64,000 bases of DNA from Symsagittifera roscoffensis (lineage: Eukaryota; Xenacoelomorpha; Acoela; Convolutidae): the NCBI RefSeq assembly GCF_963678635.1, contig NC_087066.1:56562312-56626311 (forward strand), read 5' to 3'. The first letter of the stretch is position 1; the number at the start of each line of letters is the position of its first letter. The position numbers were made by a program, and so were the translations under genes. The notes below the pieces were generated by a model. It was not told the DNA's origin and did not search any database. It saw only the letters and a list, made by a program, of their open reading frames with translations. Below, piece by piece: positions 13,086 to 24,970 of the stretch.

Positions 13086-13690
13086 AATTTACAAAATGCA
13101 TTAAGTCACTTTTATCCACGTCATATCGACTCACTGCAGAATATAAATGGAATCATACTACACTACTATAGCCTTCCAACTTCTTTCACCAATCTGCACT
13201 TTTCGAGGATATACTTAAGATAAAACCTCTTTTTAGACTTCCAATGTCTATGTCCCGATTTGGAACATTTTCTCCTAGTTTTAAAAAAGTAGGGACGCTG
13301 GACAGTCCTGCCAACCCTCAAACTAAAATCTTCCTACTATGCTTCTTCCCTTCGGAAATTTAGTTGTTACTGGCCCTGAATATTAAAACTAGGAAACTCG
13401 GTGGTTAGAAGGAACAATGAAATAATCTCCTTTTTCAAGAGATTACCCAAGCCTTTCATGTCACCACAAAGTGATGAGTCTCCCTAGTTGTTGAAAAACA
13501 ATCATGCAGACTGGAATGTTTTAGTATATCCTTCACTCAAGCCTCTCTAAATAAATAGTAAGTGTCTCTAAAGCCACTAACAAAAATCATAATGCAAATT
13601 TATAGATGCAACAAATTCTTTATTCTTCAAAACTCAACTAAAATTTTCTTTTCAGTTTCAATTGCAAACTTAGTTGCTTTGTTTCTCATT
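13086..13690 (-). mobile_element. LTR (U3) fragment between derivatives 2 and 3
   Basis: Same fragment with the same end points as 5,471-6,150: leader GGCCACAAAATTTACAAAATGC on one side, and CGTCGCTTCTTTGTTTCCTCATCGGC into protease-region sequence on the other. It differs from its partner by a few substitutions. The protease-stub ORF to its right reads about 23 codons into this LTR and stops at 13,686. Confidence 0.75.
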
Positions 13691-15313
13691 TGAGTTTTTT
13701 GTCATATACAAAACAATTCTGAGTTTTAACATCTTCTATTTCGTCGCTTCTTTGTTTCCTCATCGGCAAAGCGTAACCAAGTTTCTTTCCACGCTGGATT
13801 GAAACCGTGGTGTCAACTGTGTTCAATAACACACTGAAACACAGTCCGTTTCGAGTTATCGAGAAGCTCCGGCCTAAAATCACTGAACTTTGACTGTTTG
13901 GGTTCGCTACCAAACAAACCTGTTTAGTATCCTTAACAAATTCAAATTTTTTATTCTAAAAATTGCTACTACAGCTTGTCCCGGCTGTAGTTTTACCTTT
14001 CTATCTGAAAAGATTGGTACCTTGTTTTCATCTGTTATTATTCTATTAATTGGTTTCTTAACGTACTTTCGGTCCGGGTTTCTAATCGTTATTAGACCGT
14101 TGTTCAAGTTAATCATCACATCGAAGTTCCTGACAAAATCACGGCCTAGGATCAATTGGTCTGAGTCGTCCAGATTTTCAACCACCAGGAAACTCATCCA
14201 AAGATTGCGTCCTCCCATGTGAAGGACCGTTATTGGTGACCTTCCGGCCACATAGATTGCTCCGCGGTTGGCGGCTGCCGATCTTAGGTTTGTTGGAATT
14301 AGATCATCCCTCGTGAAGCCCATTCTTTCCCAAGTTTTTATCGGCATCGCGCTTACTACCACTCCTGTGTCCAGAAGCCCTGTGACTCCGATTTTCTTCC
14401 CGTTGGTGTCGAGCAGATGTGCAGTCACATCTGCTTCGTATCCAATGTGAACCGCGTCTTGGTCCATTATGGCGTCATGGCCAATTCTGCGGACCTCAAG
14501 TTCTTCCTGTCCCAAATGGATCTGCCCTTTTTGGTCGATATCTGTTGTGACGTAGGTCCTAGTGTAGATACTTATCCCGTCAACGTTCAACATCAATTGA
14601 TAAAGTCCATAGAATTCCACGTAACGCCCGTGAGGTTTCTTCGTTCGAGGCCTACCCGTCTTCAACAACGCTCGTACAGCCCTCGACTCAGTGCGTGGCT
14701 CTACTTGTCTCAGATAATCTGCATATGTGTCTAAATGCATCATAGTGAACTCTGAAGGTTCACTTGGATTCCTGATCACCTGATGCCCCGCAATTAAACT
14801 TATTGACTGTATTCTGCTTCCCTGTGGCACCTTTCCGAACGTCTGCCCAGAGATCACATTTAGTTTCATGCTCAAACTACTTGGTGCTTTCGTTTTTTCG
14901 ACTTCTGATGCATTGAAGGCGTTCAGCCTTTCCTGAATTTTCTCATTCTCTACTTCGAGCTTCACCTTTTGTTCGATCTCCTTCGTCACCAATTCCTGTT
15001 GGACTCTATTTAGAGCATCCCTCGCGGCTGCCCTATAGTCCATCTTGAAGTCATCCACTGCAGTCACCGGTTCTGGTTCACGTATCTCTTCCGTTACCGC
15101 TTGCATTTTCTTCGTCGCCAGCTCTTGCGGTTTGTCTTTTCTGCGCGCCTCCGCTTCACTCAATAGGCGAGCCTTGCTCGCTTTCACTCCTGATAAAGCT
15201 TCCTCATGCCTTGGATGCTTGATGTCTGCTACAGCATCCCAGAATTGCGGACAATCCGATTTAAAATGACCTTCCAGGTTGCAAAAAAAAACACGTCGGG
15301 CCGAATTTTGCAA
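13686..15313 (-). pseudogene. Gag C-terminus plus protease of derivative 3 (open but truncated)
   Basis: A minus-strand frame of 468 codons (13,907-15,313) covers the second CCHC knuckle (CNLEGHFKSDC), the charged gag tail and a retropepsin-like domain with LLDTGVVVSAMPIKTWERMGF at its active site and LILGRDF further on. A frameshift near 13,920 separates the remaining 75 codons (13,686-13,913), which pass from protease-region coding into LTR sequence and stop. RT, RNase H and integrase are absent. The frame joins the upstream gag piece only across a frameshift inside the second knuckle (extra A in an A-run near 15,290). A product from this copy is unlikely. Confidence 0.8.
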
Positions 15314-18300
15314 TTACTCCCCTCATGAAATCTTCATGATCGACCTCTGACGCATCTTCGTCCTCGAGGCTAAAGCCTATTGCTTTCATGCCCTGTTTGT
15401 AAGTTGGGCATGCTGACACATGATGGTCCGTTGAACTGCAATTGGCACAAGAGCGTCTCTCGTCCATATCGTCCCTTGGTTTGTACCAGTTGTTTCCTTG
15501 GTTTGCTTGTCCGTGGTTAAGATTGCCATTATTGTTCTTGTAATATCCAGATCTCGATGTAGGCTTCAGCAAAAGGTTTTCCCTAGACTTGAGTCTCAAC
15601 TCCTCTGTTGGCGCATTAGTTGAGAGTGGTGTATAATGTGTCGCTAACATTATTCGAAGCTCATCATTCTTCACAACTTCGATGAATTTTGAGCCTACTG
15701 CCAGGTTCATCCTTCTGTTCGACTCATCTAGTTGGCTACGCCTCCTCAGCATCTCCAAATTGTCTAGAAACTTGTCTATTGTCTCATCTTCACGTTGCCT
15801 CCGTTTCTCGAAGCGCATCATGAAGCCAAAACGATTTACCAAGATTTCAAAGATTTTCTCAGCAGTATCCCGCTGGTATTGCTTTTTGGCTATCACACAG
15901 TTTAGGGCTGTCCCTTCCAATTTGCTGGTAAGAGCAATTCTTTCTTGTCTTTCTGACAAGTCCTCTTCTTCAAAACGCAGTTTCTTCACCTCCATCCAGG
16001 TATCAATACAGTCATCAGATTCTTTTTTTATAGCATCTTGGTTTCTTAAAAACACTTCTGGACTTTTCACTACGTTCATTGGTTCCTGATAACCTCGTAA
16101 GAAATGTTTCAAAAGACCTGTTCAGAGGTTCAAAGGCTGCTGTGGCCATTGATGTAGCGTCTCTTGAATGCCCCGCCTGAGTATCATTGCCCCCTGATAA
16201 GGGCTCTGGGTTTACCCTCCTGTCCGAATCGCTGGGATTGTTTCTTCCTTGACTCGCATGACTCTTGTTCCTTGAATCACATCTCCCAGTCGCATATGTA
16301 TCTTGCGTCGGTCGTTCGTTTGAGGTCTGTCTGTTGCCAGTTGAGCTTCCTCTGATGTTTGGGCCCCGTGTTCTATTGTCCCCTGTGACATAGCTTGATG
16401 AACTGACCCTTCCTCTAGTAGATCAATATATCCTTCTCCTATTCTGTTGTTCATTGAAGTTCACCCTCGGCTCCCTGCTGGGTTCTCCCGCGTTCGATTC
16501 CCCATTTTTTGATCCATTCCTGCTGCCTAGTAGCCCGTCCAACCTATCCATGATAGCCTGAGTTCGCCTCTCCATCATCGCATCTATATTCGTGTCAAGA
16601 GTCCCAAGAGTCTGCTCTTGTTGAATTCTCAACTTCTCCATGTCGTCTCTCAATCGTAACTCTCTTTGCTCAGCTTCGTTCGTCATTCGCGACAAGTTCT
16701 TTGCCAAGTGTTCATCCGTTCTCTCCTACAAGCGTTTTTCGCTTCTACTAACTTCTCGTCTGTTGCGGTTGATCTCTTCCCGCAGATTTTCTCTCTCGAC
16801 GTGGACTGCCCTTTCTAGTTTACTCATTCTTAAGGACATCTGTTCATTCTGTTCTCCTATGCTGCCCACTATGTTGTTCAAGGCTTCTTCAATTGATGCT
16901 CCGTTATCCACTAATGGCGTAACAAAAGGCGGTGTCACCCTGTCAATCCCAGGTGGCTTGGTGTTGGTCGAGATTCGGGCTTTGATTCTCTGCATTGTTC
17001 TTGTAATATCCAAATCTCGATGGAGGCTTCAGCAAAAGGTTTTCCTTAGACTTGAGTCTCAACTCCTCTGGTGTTGGCGCATTAGTTGAGAGTGGTGTAT
17101 AATGTGTCGGTAACATTGTTCGAAGCTCATCGTAATCTCTCAATCGTAACTCCCAGTCTGCATCGAAGTCTCATCTTCTCGTTGCCTCCTTTTCTCGAAG
17201 CGCATCTTTGCTTAGTGTCCTTGCACCTCTGAGCCAAACGATTTAACAAGATTTCAAAGATTTTCTCAGCAGTATCCCGCTGGTATTGCTTTTTGGCTAT
17301 CACACAGTTTAGGGCTGTCCTTCCAATTTGCTGGTAAGAGCACTGCTTTCTTGTCTTTCTGACAAGTCCTCTTCTTCAAAACGCAGTTTCTTCACCTCTA
17401 TCCAGGTATCAATACAATCATCAGATTCTTTCTTATAGCATCTTGGTTTCTCAAAAACACTTCTGGGCTTTTCACTACGTTCATTGGTTCCTGATAACCT
17501 TGTAAGAAATGTTTCAAAAGACCTGTTCAGAGGTTCAAAGGCTGTGGCCATTGATGTAGCGTCTCTTGAATGCCCCGCTTGACTATCATTGCCCCCTGAT
17601 AAGGGCTCTGGATTTACCCTCCTGTCCGAATCGCTGGGATTGTTTCTTCCTTGACTTGCATGACTCCTGTTCCTGGAATCACATCTCCCAGTCGCATATG
17701 TATCTTGCGTCGGTCGTTTGTTTGAGGTCTGTCTGTTGCCAGTTGAGCTTCCTCTAATGTTTGGGCCCCGTGTTCTATTGTCCCCTGTGACATAGCTTGA
17801 TGAATTGCCCCTTCGTCTAGTAGATCCATATGTCCTTCTCCTATTCTGTTGTTCATTGAAGTTCACCCTCGGCTCCCTGCTGGGTTCTGCCGAGTTCGAT
17901 ACCCCATTTTTTGATCCACTCCTGCTGCCTAGTAGCCCGTCCAACCTACCCATGATAGCCTGAGTTCGCCTCTCCATCATCGCATCTATATTCGTGTAAA
18001 GAGTCCCAAGAGTCTGCTCTTGTTGAATTCTCAACTTCTCCATGTCGTCTCTCAATCGTAACTCTCTTTGCTCAGCTTCGCTCGTCATTCGCGACAAGTT
18101 CTTCGCCAAGTGTTCATCCGTTCTCTCCTTCAAGCGTTTTTTGCTTCTACTAACTTCTCGTCTGTTGCGGTTGATCTCTTCCCGCAGATTTTCTCTCTCG
18201 ACGTGGACTGCCCTTTCTAGTTTACTCATTCTTAAGGACATCTGTTCATTCTGTTCTCCTATGCTACCCACTATGTTGTTCAAGGCTTCTTCAATTGATG

Positions 18301-20019
18301 CTCCGTTATCCACTAATGGCGTAACAAAAGGCGGTGTCACCCTGTCAATCCCAGGTGGCTTGGTGTTGGTCGAGATTCGGGCTTTGATTCTCTGCATTGT
18401 TCTTGTAATATCCAAATCTCGATGGAGGCTTCAGCAAAAGGTTTTCCTTAGACTTGAGTCTCAACTCCTCTGGTGTTGGCGCATTAGTTGAGAGTGGTGT
18501 ATAATGTGTCGCTAACATTGTTCGAAGCTCATCGTAATCTCTCAATCGTAACTCCCAGTCTGCATCGAAGTCTCATCTTCTCGTTGCCTCCTTTTCTCGA
18601 AGTGCATCTTTGCTTAGTGTCCTTGCACCTCTGAGCCAAACGATTTAACAAGATTTCAAAGATTTTCTCAGCAGTATCCCGCTGGTATTGCTTTTTGGCT
18701 ATCACACAGTTTAGGGCTGTCCTTCCAATTTGCTGGTAAGAGCACTGCTTTCTTGTCTTTCTGACAAGTCCTCTTCTTCAAAACGCAGTTTCTTCACCTC
18801 TATCCAGGTATCAATACAGTCATCAGATTCTTTCTTATAGCATCTTGGTTTCTCAAAAACACTTCTGGGCTTTTCACTACGTTCATTGGTTCCTGATAAC
18901 CTTGTAAGAAATGTTTCAAAAGACCTGTTCAGAGGTTCAAAGGCTGTGGCCATTGATGTAGCGTCTCTTGAATGCCCCGCCTGACTATCATTGCCCCCTG
19001 ATAAGGGCTCTGGATATACCCTCCTGTCCGAATCGCTGGGATTGTTTCTTCCTTGACTTGCATGACTCCTGTTCCTGGAATCACATCTCCCAGTCGCATA
19101 TGTATCTTGCGTCGGTCGTTTGTTTGAGGTCTGTCTGTTGCCAGTTGAGCTTCCTCTAATGTTTGGGCCCCGTGTTCTATTGTCCCCTGTGACATAGCTT
19201 GATGAATTGCCCCTTCGTCTAGTAGATCCATATGTCCTTCTCCTATTCTGTTGTTCATTGAAGTTCACCCTCGGCTCCCTGCTGGGTTCTGCCGAGTTCG
19301 ATACCCTATTTTTTGATCCACTCCTGCTGCCTAGTAGCCCGTCCAACCTACCCATGATAGCCTGAGTTCGCCTCTCCATCATCGCATCTATATTCGTGTA
19401 AAGAGTCCCAAGAGTCTGCTCTTGTTGAATTCTCAACTTCTCCATGTCGTCTCTCAATCGTAACTCTCTTTGCTCAGCTTCGCTCGTCATTCGCGACAAG
19501 TTCTTCGCCAAGTGTTCATCCGTTCTCTCCTTCAAGCGTTTTTTGCTTCTACTAACTTCTCGTCTGTTGCGGTTGATCTCTTCCCGCAGATTTTCTCTCT
19601 CGACGTGGACTGCCCTTTCTAGTTTACTCATTCTTAAGGACATCTGTTCATTCTGTTCTCCTATGCTACCCACTATGTTGTTCAAGGCTTCTTCAATTGA
19701 TGCTCCGTTATCCACTAATGGCGTAACAAGTGGCGGTGTCACCCTGTCAATCCCAGGTAGCTTGGTGTTTGTCGAGTTTCGGGCTTTGATTCTCTGCATC
19801 GAAGTCTTTTCATGATCCACTTCTGGATCCGCAGGTGCGTCACATAGCCCTGTGTTTCTTTTCTTCGAAATTTCCATTTCCGAATTCATCATGTTCACAA
19901 AGTCTCCTGACTGGCCGGATCCGATTGTGGTCTTGCTTATTGTCCTCACCACACCAAATTAGTCCATGATCCCAGCCTCTTTAACTTAGTTTAGGTATCC
20001 TCGACTTGTCTAGACTCAT
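15261..20019 (-). pseudogene. Broken gag of derivative 3, with tandem duplication and N-terminal deletion
   Basis: Begins at an ATG at 20,019, but about 600 bases of the gag N-terminal coding region are missing (join near 19,984, CTCTTTAACTTAGTTTAGG). It then runs through two 1.4 kb tandem units with long open stretches (17,309-18,415; 18,711-19,952) that still end in frameshifts (a lost base near 17,320 and 18,720). The part at 15,261-16,112 holds the core gag region and the first zinc knuckle (CANCSSTDHHVSAC) before shifting out of frame. Non-functional as a whole. Confidence 0.85.
16998..19800. repeat. Two tandem 1.4 kb gag units (array 2)
   Basis: The junction motif CTCTGCATTGTTCTTGTAATATCC occurs at 16,997 and 18,399, and the AGTTTACTCATTC landmark near 16,816, 18,218 and 19,620, giving a period of 1,402 bases. 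The two units are nearly identical and share the same frameshift, so this expansion is recent. The junction is the same as in array 1. Confidence 0.92.
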
Positions 20020-23000
20020 TTTCAATTTATCACTTCTTACTGCCTTTCACTCAATTCGATTGCTAGTGTCCTTATAGTCTGACTACTGATAACAATAACA
20101 CAACACAATAAAATCCAAAAGTTTCACCTAAATTGTGACCACGAATCCTTGTATGTTATCAAAGTACAGCGTGTATAGAATTTATTCACAAAAATCGATT
20201 ATTAGTTGTAAGATATGAAACTAGCACAGTATGATGATATCAATTTATTTAAAATATAGTGTTCTCACTACCCAATCAAAGACAGATAATATTGATCTAA
20301 AACTAAAAAAAAAAAAAGAAAATTTTCAATGAAAAACGTATGTGTTTTGTACTTCAGTCAGTCGCAATGTAATAGTCGAACTTGTTTCTAAAGAAAGAGC
20401 TTTCCCTGGTTGGTGCTGCACCAAACAGACAAAATTTGAAGGCAGTATTTTTCTCAAGTGGGCGTCTATTGCACCCACCGAGTCCTGTGTTACCTATCTG
20501 CCTTCGGATTGCCCGAGCTAGACCGAATAAAATTTTCAGAGCAATCACTTTTTCCAAAAACGATTAGGATTTCAATCCACACACACCAGTTTCAAACTCT
20601 TTTTCAATTTAGACTTAGCGTTGCGAATATCCGAGTTAAGACCTGTTTTGGTCTGGTCATTTATAAAAGGCAAGTTACCGGTGCAGTCACTGGTTCCCAG
20701 CCTGTCTCTTAATAACCTAATACCTTTCACTATTTTCTTTTCTTCTGTCTACTTAATTCTTAACAAAATAGTACCCCTCCGGATTGGCAAAAACAGGAAC
20801 CTTGCGCATTGGCAAAAATAGTACCCTCTCCGGATTGGCAAAAACAAGACCCCTCCGGATTGGCAAAAATAGTACCCTTCCGGATTGGCAAAATTAGGAC
20901 CCTTCCGGATTGGCAAGATTGGGATCCTTCCGGATTGGCAAAAACAAGACCCCTCCGGATTGGCAAAATTAGGATCCTTCCGAATTGGCAAAATTGGGAC
21001 CCTTCCGGATTGGCAAAAATAAGACCCTTCCGGATTGGCAAAAATAAGACCCCTCCGGATTGGCAAAATCGGGACCCTTCCGGATTGGGACCCCTCCGAT
21101 TTTAAAAACAGCTTTTCAGAGACTTTCAAAATTTTCACCCGATACCCTTCGGGATACGTTCTCCGATGCTATTATGCTCTTTGAACTAACTAGAAAGAAT
21201 GTATTTTCTTTCCCAAGACCCTGCCGGATTGAAGCTAAGCCTCTTATTTGACAATTCACCTTAACTGTGAAGGGTCTTATCACTAGCCTAGTTTCGACTC
21301 TATGGTTTTCTGGTTTCCTTTTAACTATGGTTTTCTGGTTTCCTTAGCCTTCCCTTTTCATCTAAAAAAGCGTAAAACTGCCTTATTCAACCGTTAATAC
21401 CCTTTGGTAGGGGTGTAAGGTCTTTCCAAAAAAGTTTCATAAAACGTGGAGGGTCTACCTTCACGAATAAGTGAATTTGCTAAAAACAATTTGAAAAAAT
21501 TTTCACGCATATTTTTTTTGAATAATTGATGTTTCTATGAGTAAGCTTACCTAATTTCTGATCTAATGGTACTAAGATGAACTGGATCTGTCCAGTAGTT
21601 CCAAAGTTATTAACCAAAACGTCTTTTTTCTAAAATCAATAAATTTTCTCTCTTATAGGTTCCGCCTCACTTTTTTTCGCAATCTGTTCTTTCTGATCTA
21701 AAAATTATTGATCCGAGCTTAAAAGGCCTAGAGTCTTCTAGTTCAAAATAAACCGATCTAAAACGTTCCAGCTGCTATTTGGACCCTTCCGGATTGATGA
21801 ATCCACTAAATCAAACACGTTAAGTTCGATTTCACTGTAACCCGGAAGGTTATCGGCAAACGGGTCTCAAAACCTGTCGATTCACTAGTAAATATTGTCC
21901 GAACAACAATTTTTACTGTTCTAACTCAAAAGTTTCAAAAAGTTTTCTATTTTGTAGCGTTTCGTTTTTTCAAAAATCTAGAAAATTCGGTTTTTGGTAC
22001 CCAATTAGTTCCAACCACTTCTGAACTAAACTTCACCGGTTCTACCTACTATACTAGTACAGTTACGATGTAACTCACTAAGTTAGCGCTTTTTTCCGTT
22101 TAAAAAATATCGATATCTCAAAAATTGCGATTTGTGGGGGGGTCAAAATATCGCTATTTTGACCCTAAAAACTCGTCTGCTTACTGTGTTTTTCACTAAA
22201 AAACGGTATAGGAGTATTAATATAGGCTGTATAAATACTATTATGAGTAATATTATACCCCTCTAGGTTTGTTCAATAACCGAACTAAGGTGCTTAACTC
22301 GGAAATTCGCAGTTCGCTGAAGGGTCACTACAGTGCAGTTACTGTCGAGTCCCCGACAGAGTAATATCTTACATTTTGTACCAAAAGGGATACAAAACTT
22401 TTAACGATACCCAACAGTCGATTGTTGTTGTTCTTGAGCCCCTTCTTGTCGCTCCTTGAACTGCTTGCCGGATCAGTCTTCTTCTCTAATCCCGAGACCC
22501 CTCCGATTGAGCGAAAGTTAGCATTAACGTACTTAAATACTCAAATATTCCTACAGTACAAGCACCACAAGCGGGCCACAAATATGATCGTAACGATCCT
22601 GACTGATATAAATGCCTGTAACAACAATATATCTAACAACAACAATCGGGAGGGTCGGATCACAACTCGTCTGGGGGGGTAATTTCTACTGATTTTATAC
22701 TTTTTACTGTTTTTGGTTTTTTTTTTGTTTTTTTTTGTTTTTTGTTTTTCGTAGGTATATACTACTTTGTGTTTGGTTTCTTGTATATCTTCAAGTGTTT
22801 TTGATCACGTACCACTCAGGGAATGACGGGACCGCGAATTCCTCCACTCTTCCTGGTTTGTGAATTTTCGGTCTTACCTAGGTTAAAAAGCTATTCACGG
22901 GAATCCAGAAGGCTTCCGCGTTCCGATTTATCCTTCCGCGCCGGTAGTCAGGGCGTTGTTTTGAGCATCTGCTCGGCGCGGAGTGCTCGTTAACGGTTCT

Positions 23001-23094
23001 GTCGGTCATGATGTTAAAAAAAATAACATCCAGGAGTGCCGTAAAAATGTCTAATTTGAGTTTTCTGGGTTCCTGACTCCCGTTTTGACAGATC
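20020..23094 (-). other. Untranslated leader of derivative 3, full length
   Basis: Homologous to the entire leader of the intact element, including the distal part that derivatives 1 and 2 lack (ATCGTAACGATCCTGACTGATATAAATGCC near 22,590; GCGCGGAGTGCTCGTTAACGG near 22,975). It contains a minisatellite at 20,771-21,100. A region of T-runs (22,700-22,760) precedes the LTR-like sequence that starts near 23,095. Confidence 0.75.
20771..21100. repeat. Leader minisatellite, copy 3
   Basis: About 13 units of the CCYTCCGGATTGGCAAAA repeat, shorter than copies 1 and 2. Same flanks: ACTTAATTCTTAACAAAATAGTACC on the left and TTTTAAAAACAGCTTTTCAGAGA on the right. Confidence 0.9.
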
Positions 23095-23940
23095 AATGTA
23101 ACATTCGCACGGAAGTACATATCGACGGAAAATAAAGCTAGGTTCTAAAACTACTGGCTAGCGTCTAAACACGGCTCTACATGCTTTTCACCGTCTCTGC
23201 CACAGCCAGTTTTTTGGTGGTCTTTCTAACATCGGGTCGACAAAAAACGTTACTGTTTCCGGCTTCGATCAGAACGCTCTAATTAACTGAATTACATGCA
23301 AAAATAGTGAGCTCATGGCTGGGTCTCAGTATCCCCAGACCACGAGGTCACTCCTAAAACAGGGCTAATACTTATTTATAATATTACTATTGTTTTTGTT
23401 CAGTAGATAAAAATCATCATCTCCATCGAAGATGGATCAACCCTTTCCCTCAACTCCTAGCTTCTCATGATCTGAAAACGAATGTTATTAAATCAATTCA
23501 GGACATCTCCAGGAAACTAAAATTTCATTGAAATAATGTTTAAGTTCTCCTCTGAGGCCCCTCCGGATTCTGAAATCCGGGGAAATAACGTCCTCATTTC
23601 TTTCCGGAAGGCTGGACACGTCGTCCCAACGCCCCTCCTGGTTCTCGGGAATTGCTTTATAACGATTGTAACTGCACAATCGTTACAACTCGGAATGGTC
23701 TTCCAACAATAATCTCAATGGCTATTTCAATTTGTATCGAAGGCTCGTCGTTCACCTCGTCTACTTCAACGAATATTGTTGTTCTGTCTGGGAATCTTGT
23801 TGTTGTGTTTCGCCGTTTCAGTTGGTGCGAAATCTCAAGGTCGTGACGTGTCTTTATTTTGAAACGAATTCTTAAAAATTAATATGAAACTCCAAATTAA
23901 CCCTTCCGAGTTTGTCAAAATGAACGATTAAGGCCTCTAA
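23095..23940 (-). mobile_element. Older LTR fragment
   Basis: Starts TGTAACATTCGCACGGAAG, like the young LTRs, and shares CATCGGGTCGACAAAAAACGTTACTG, GAGCTCATGGCTGGGTCTCAGTATCCCCAGACC and the 32-base dyad (23,657-23,688). It is clearly more diverged than the 26,938/50,939 pair. Similarity fades after about 23,940. Confidence 0.7.
23657..23688. promoter_or_regulatory. LTR dyad (stem-loop), older copy
   Basis: TTATAACGATTGT / AACTGC / ACAATCGTTACAA: 13-base arms with one mismatch and a 6-base spacer. Confidence 0.6.
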
Positions 23941-24930
23941 TTTGTTAAAAACGTCAATCTTCCCACTCCGATGTCACATTAAAATTTCGAATCTCGACCT
24001 CGAATTTTCGTACATTCTGTTCGAATGTCACAACTGCATCAGGTTTTGCCTGAACGGCACACCAGTTTTCAACTTGATCTCCACTCATGGTCTGCATTCT
24101 CGACTCTAAACTCCCTAGTTGAAAATCATTGATTCGTACTGTTTTTTTAATCACCTGCACGTCCTTCTTGATCTTCTATTCTCTTTCTTTGTTTGTCTCC
24201 TATAGCTTTCCGTCAGCTGTGCCATTTTTTCCTCTTCAGTTTTTGCCACCATGTAGTAAATATCTATCCTTGTTTTAAGTGCCTTATCTCCTTTTTGAGT
24301 TGTATTTATCATCCTCACCGCATTGAAGTTTTTTCTGCACCATTTCAAGTTTACGCGTCAATTTTGTCACTTTTTTGTTCCAAGGTGTCTGGAAGCTTTA
24401 GTCTTTTGATTTTTAGGTTCGGGAGCTGTGGAGTTTGTCGTTATTGTCGACACTGTACCAAAAAATTTCCTTTTAGTTGTATTGTCACATTTTTTCTTTT
24501 TCTTTACATTTCAATCCTACCAATGTCTTCAGTCCTTCTTTGAGTGTTTCTGTAAAAGACGCTTTCTTCCTCCGGAAGTCATCCTATTCTGTCTGAGGAG
24601 ATTTTCGGTTTGTGTTAGTAACATCGCTTATTGCTAATTCAGTTAACGTTTGTCATTTTTTTTTTCAATTTTGTCTGTTTCGATCGTTTCACTTTGTCCC
24701 TACCCTCGTGCATGCTGTGATTTGTTGTCTCGAATTTATTTTCTTGTATTTTGGCTTGTGTTTTTTCTTTTTGCTCTCAAAATTCTCCATTAGTTTTGAT
24801 TGCCTTACTCTGAGTCGTTTTTTTTTCATCGTGTGTTCATCATGTTCAGTAAATTCAGTTTTGATAGTGAGTATCAATTTTTTCTCTCAACAGATGAAAT
24901 TTTAGTTGGCTGCGTTCTTTCAAATGTCTA
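23941..24930. other. Unassigned stretch between two older LTR copies
   Basis: T-rich sequence on the plus strand. Short open frames exist on both strands (longest 116 codons), but none gives a recognisable protein; minus-strand frames are Lys/Glu-rich. Its first part (to about 24,160) may be diverged LTR, since it shares the TCGAATGTCACA motif. The rest may be a separate insertion or host DNA. I see no gene. Confidence 0.4.
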
Positions 24931-24970
24931 AATTGATTTTCTGGGTTCCTGACTCCCGTTTTGACAGATA

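Noticed and set aside
24193-24905. Plus-strand ORFs with Phe/Leu-rich peptides as possible membrane proteins
   Set aside because: The composition follows the T-rich DNA. No start context, homology or conservation.
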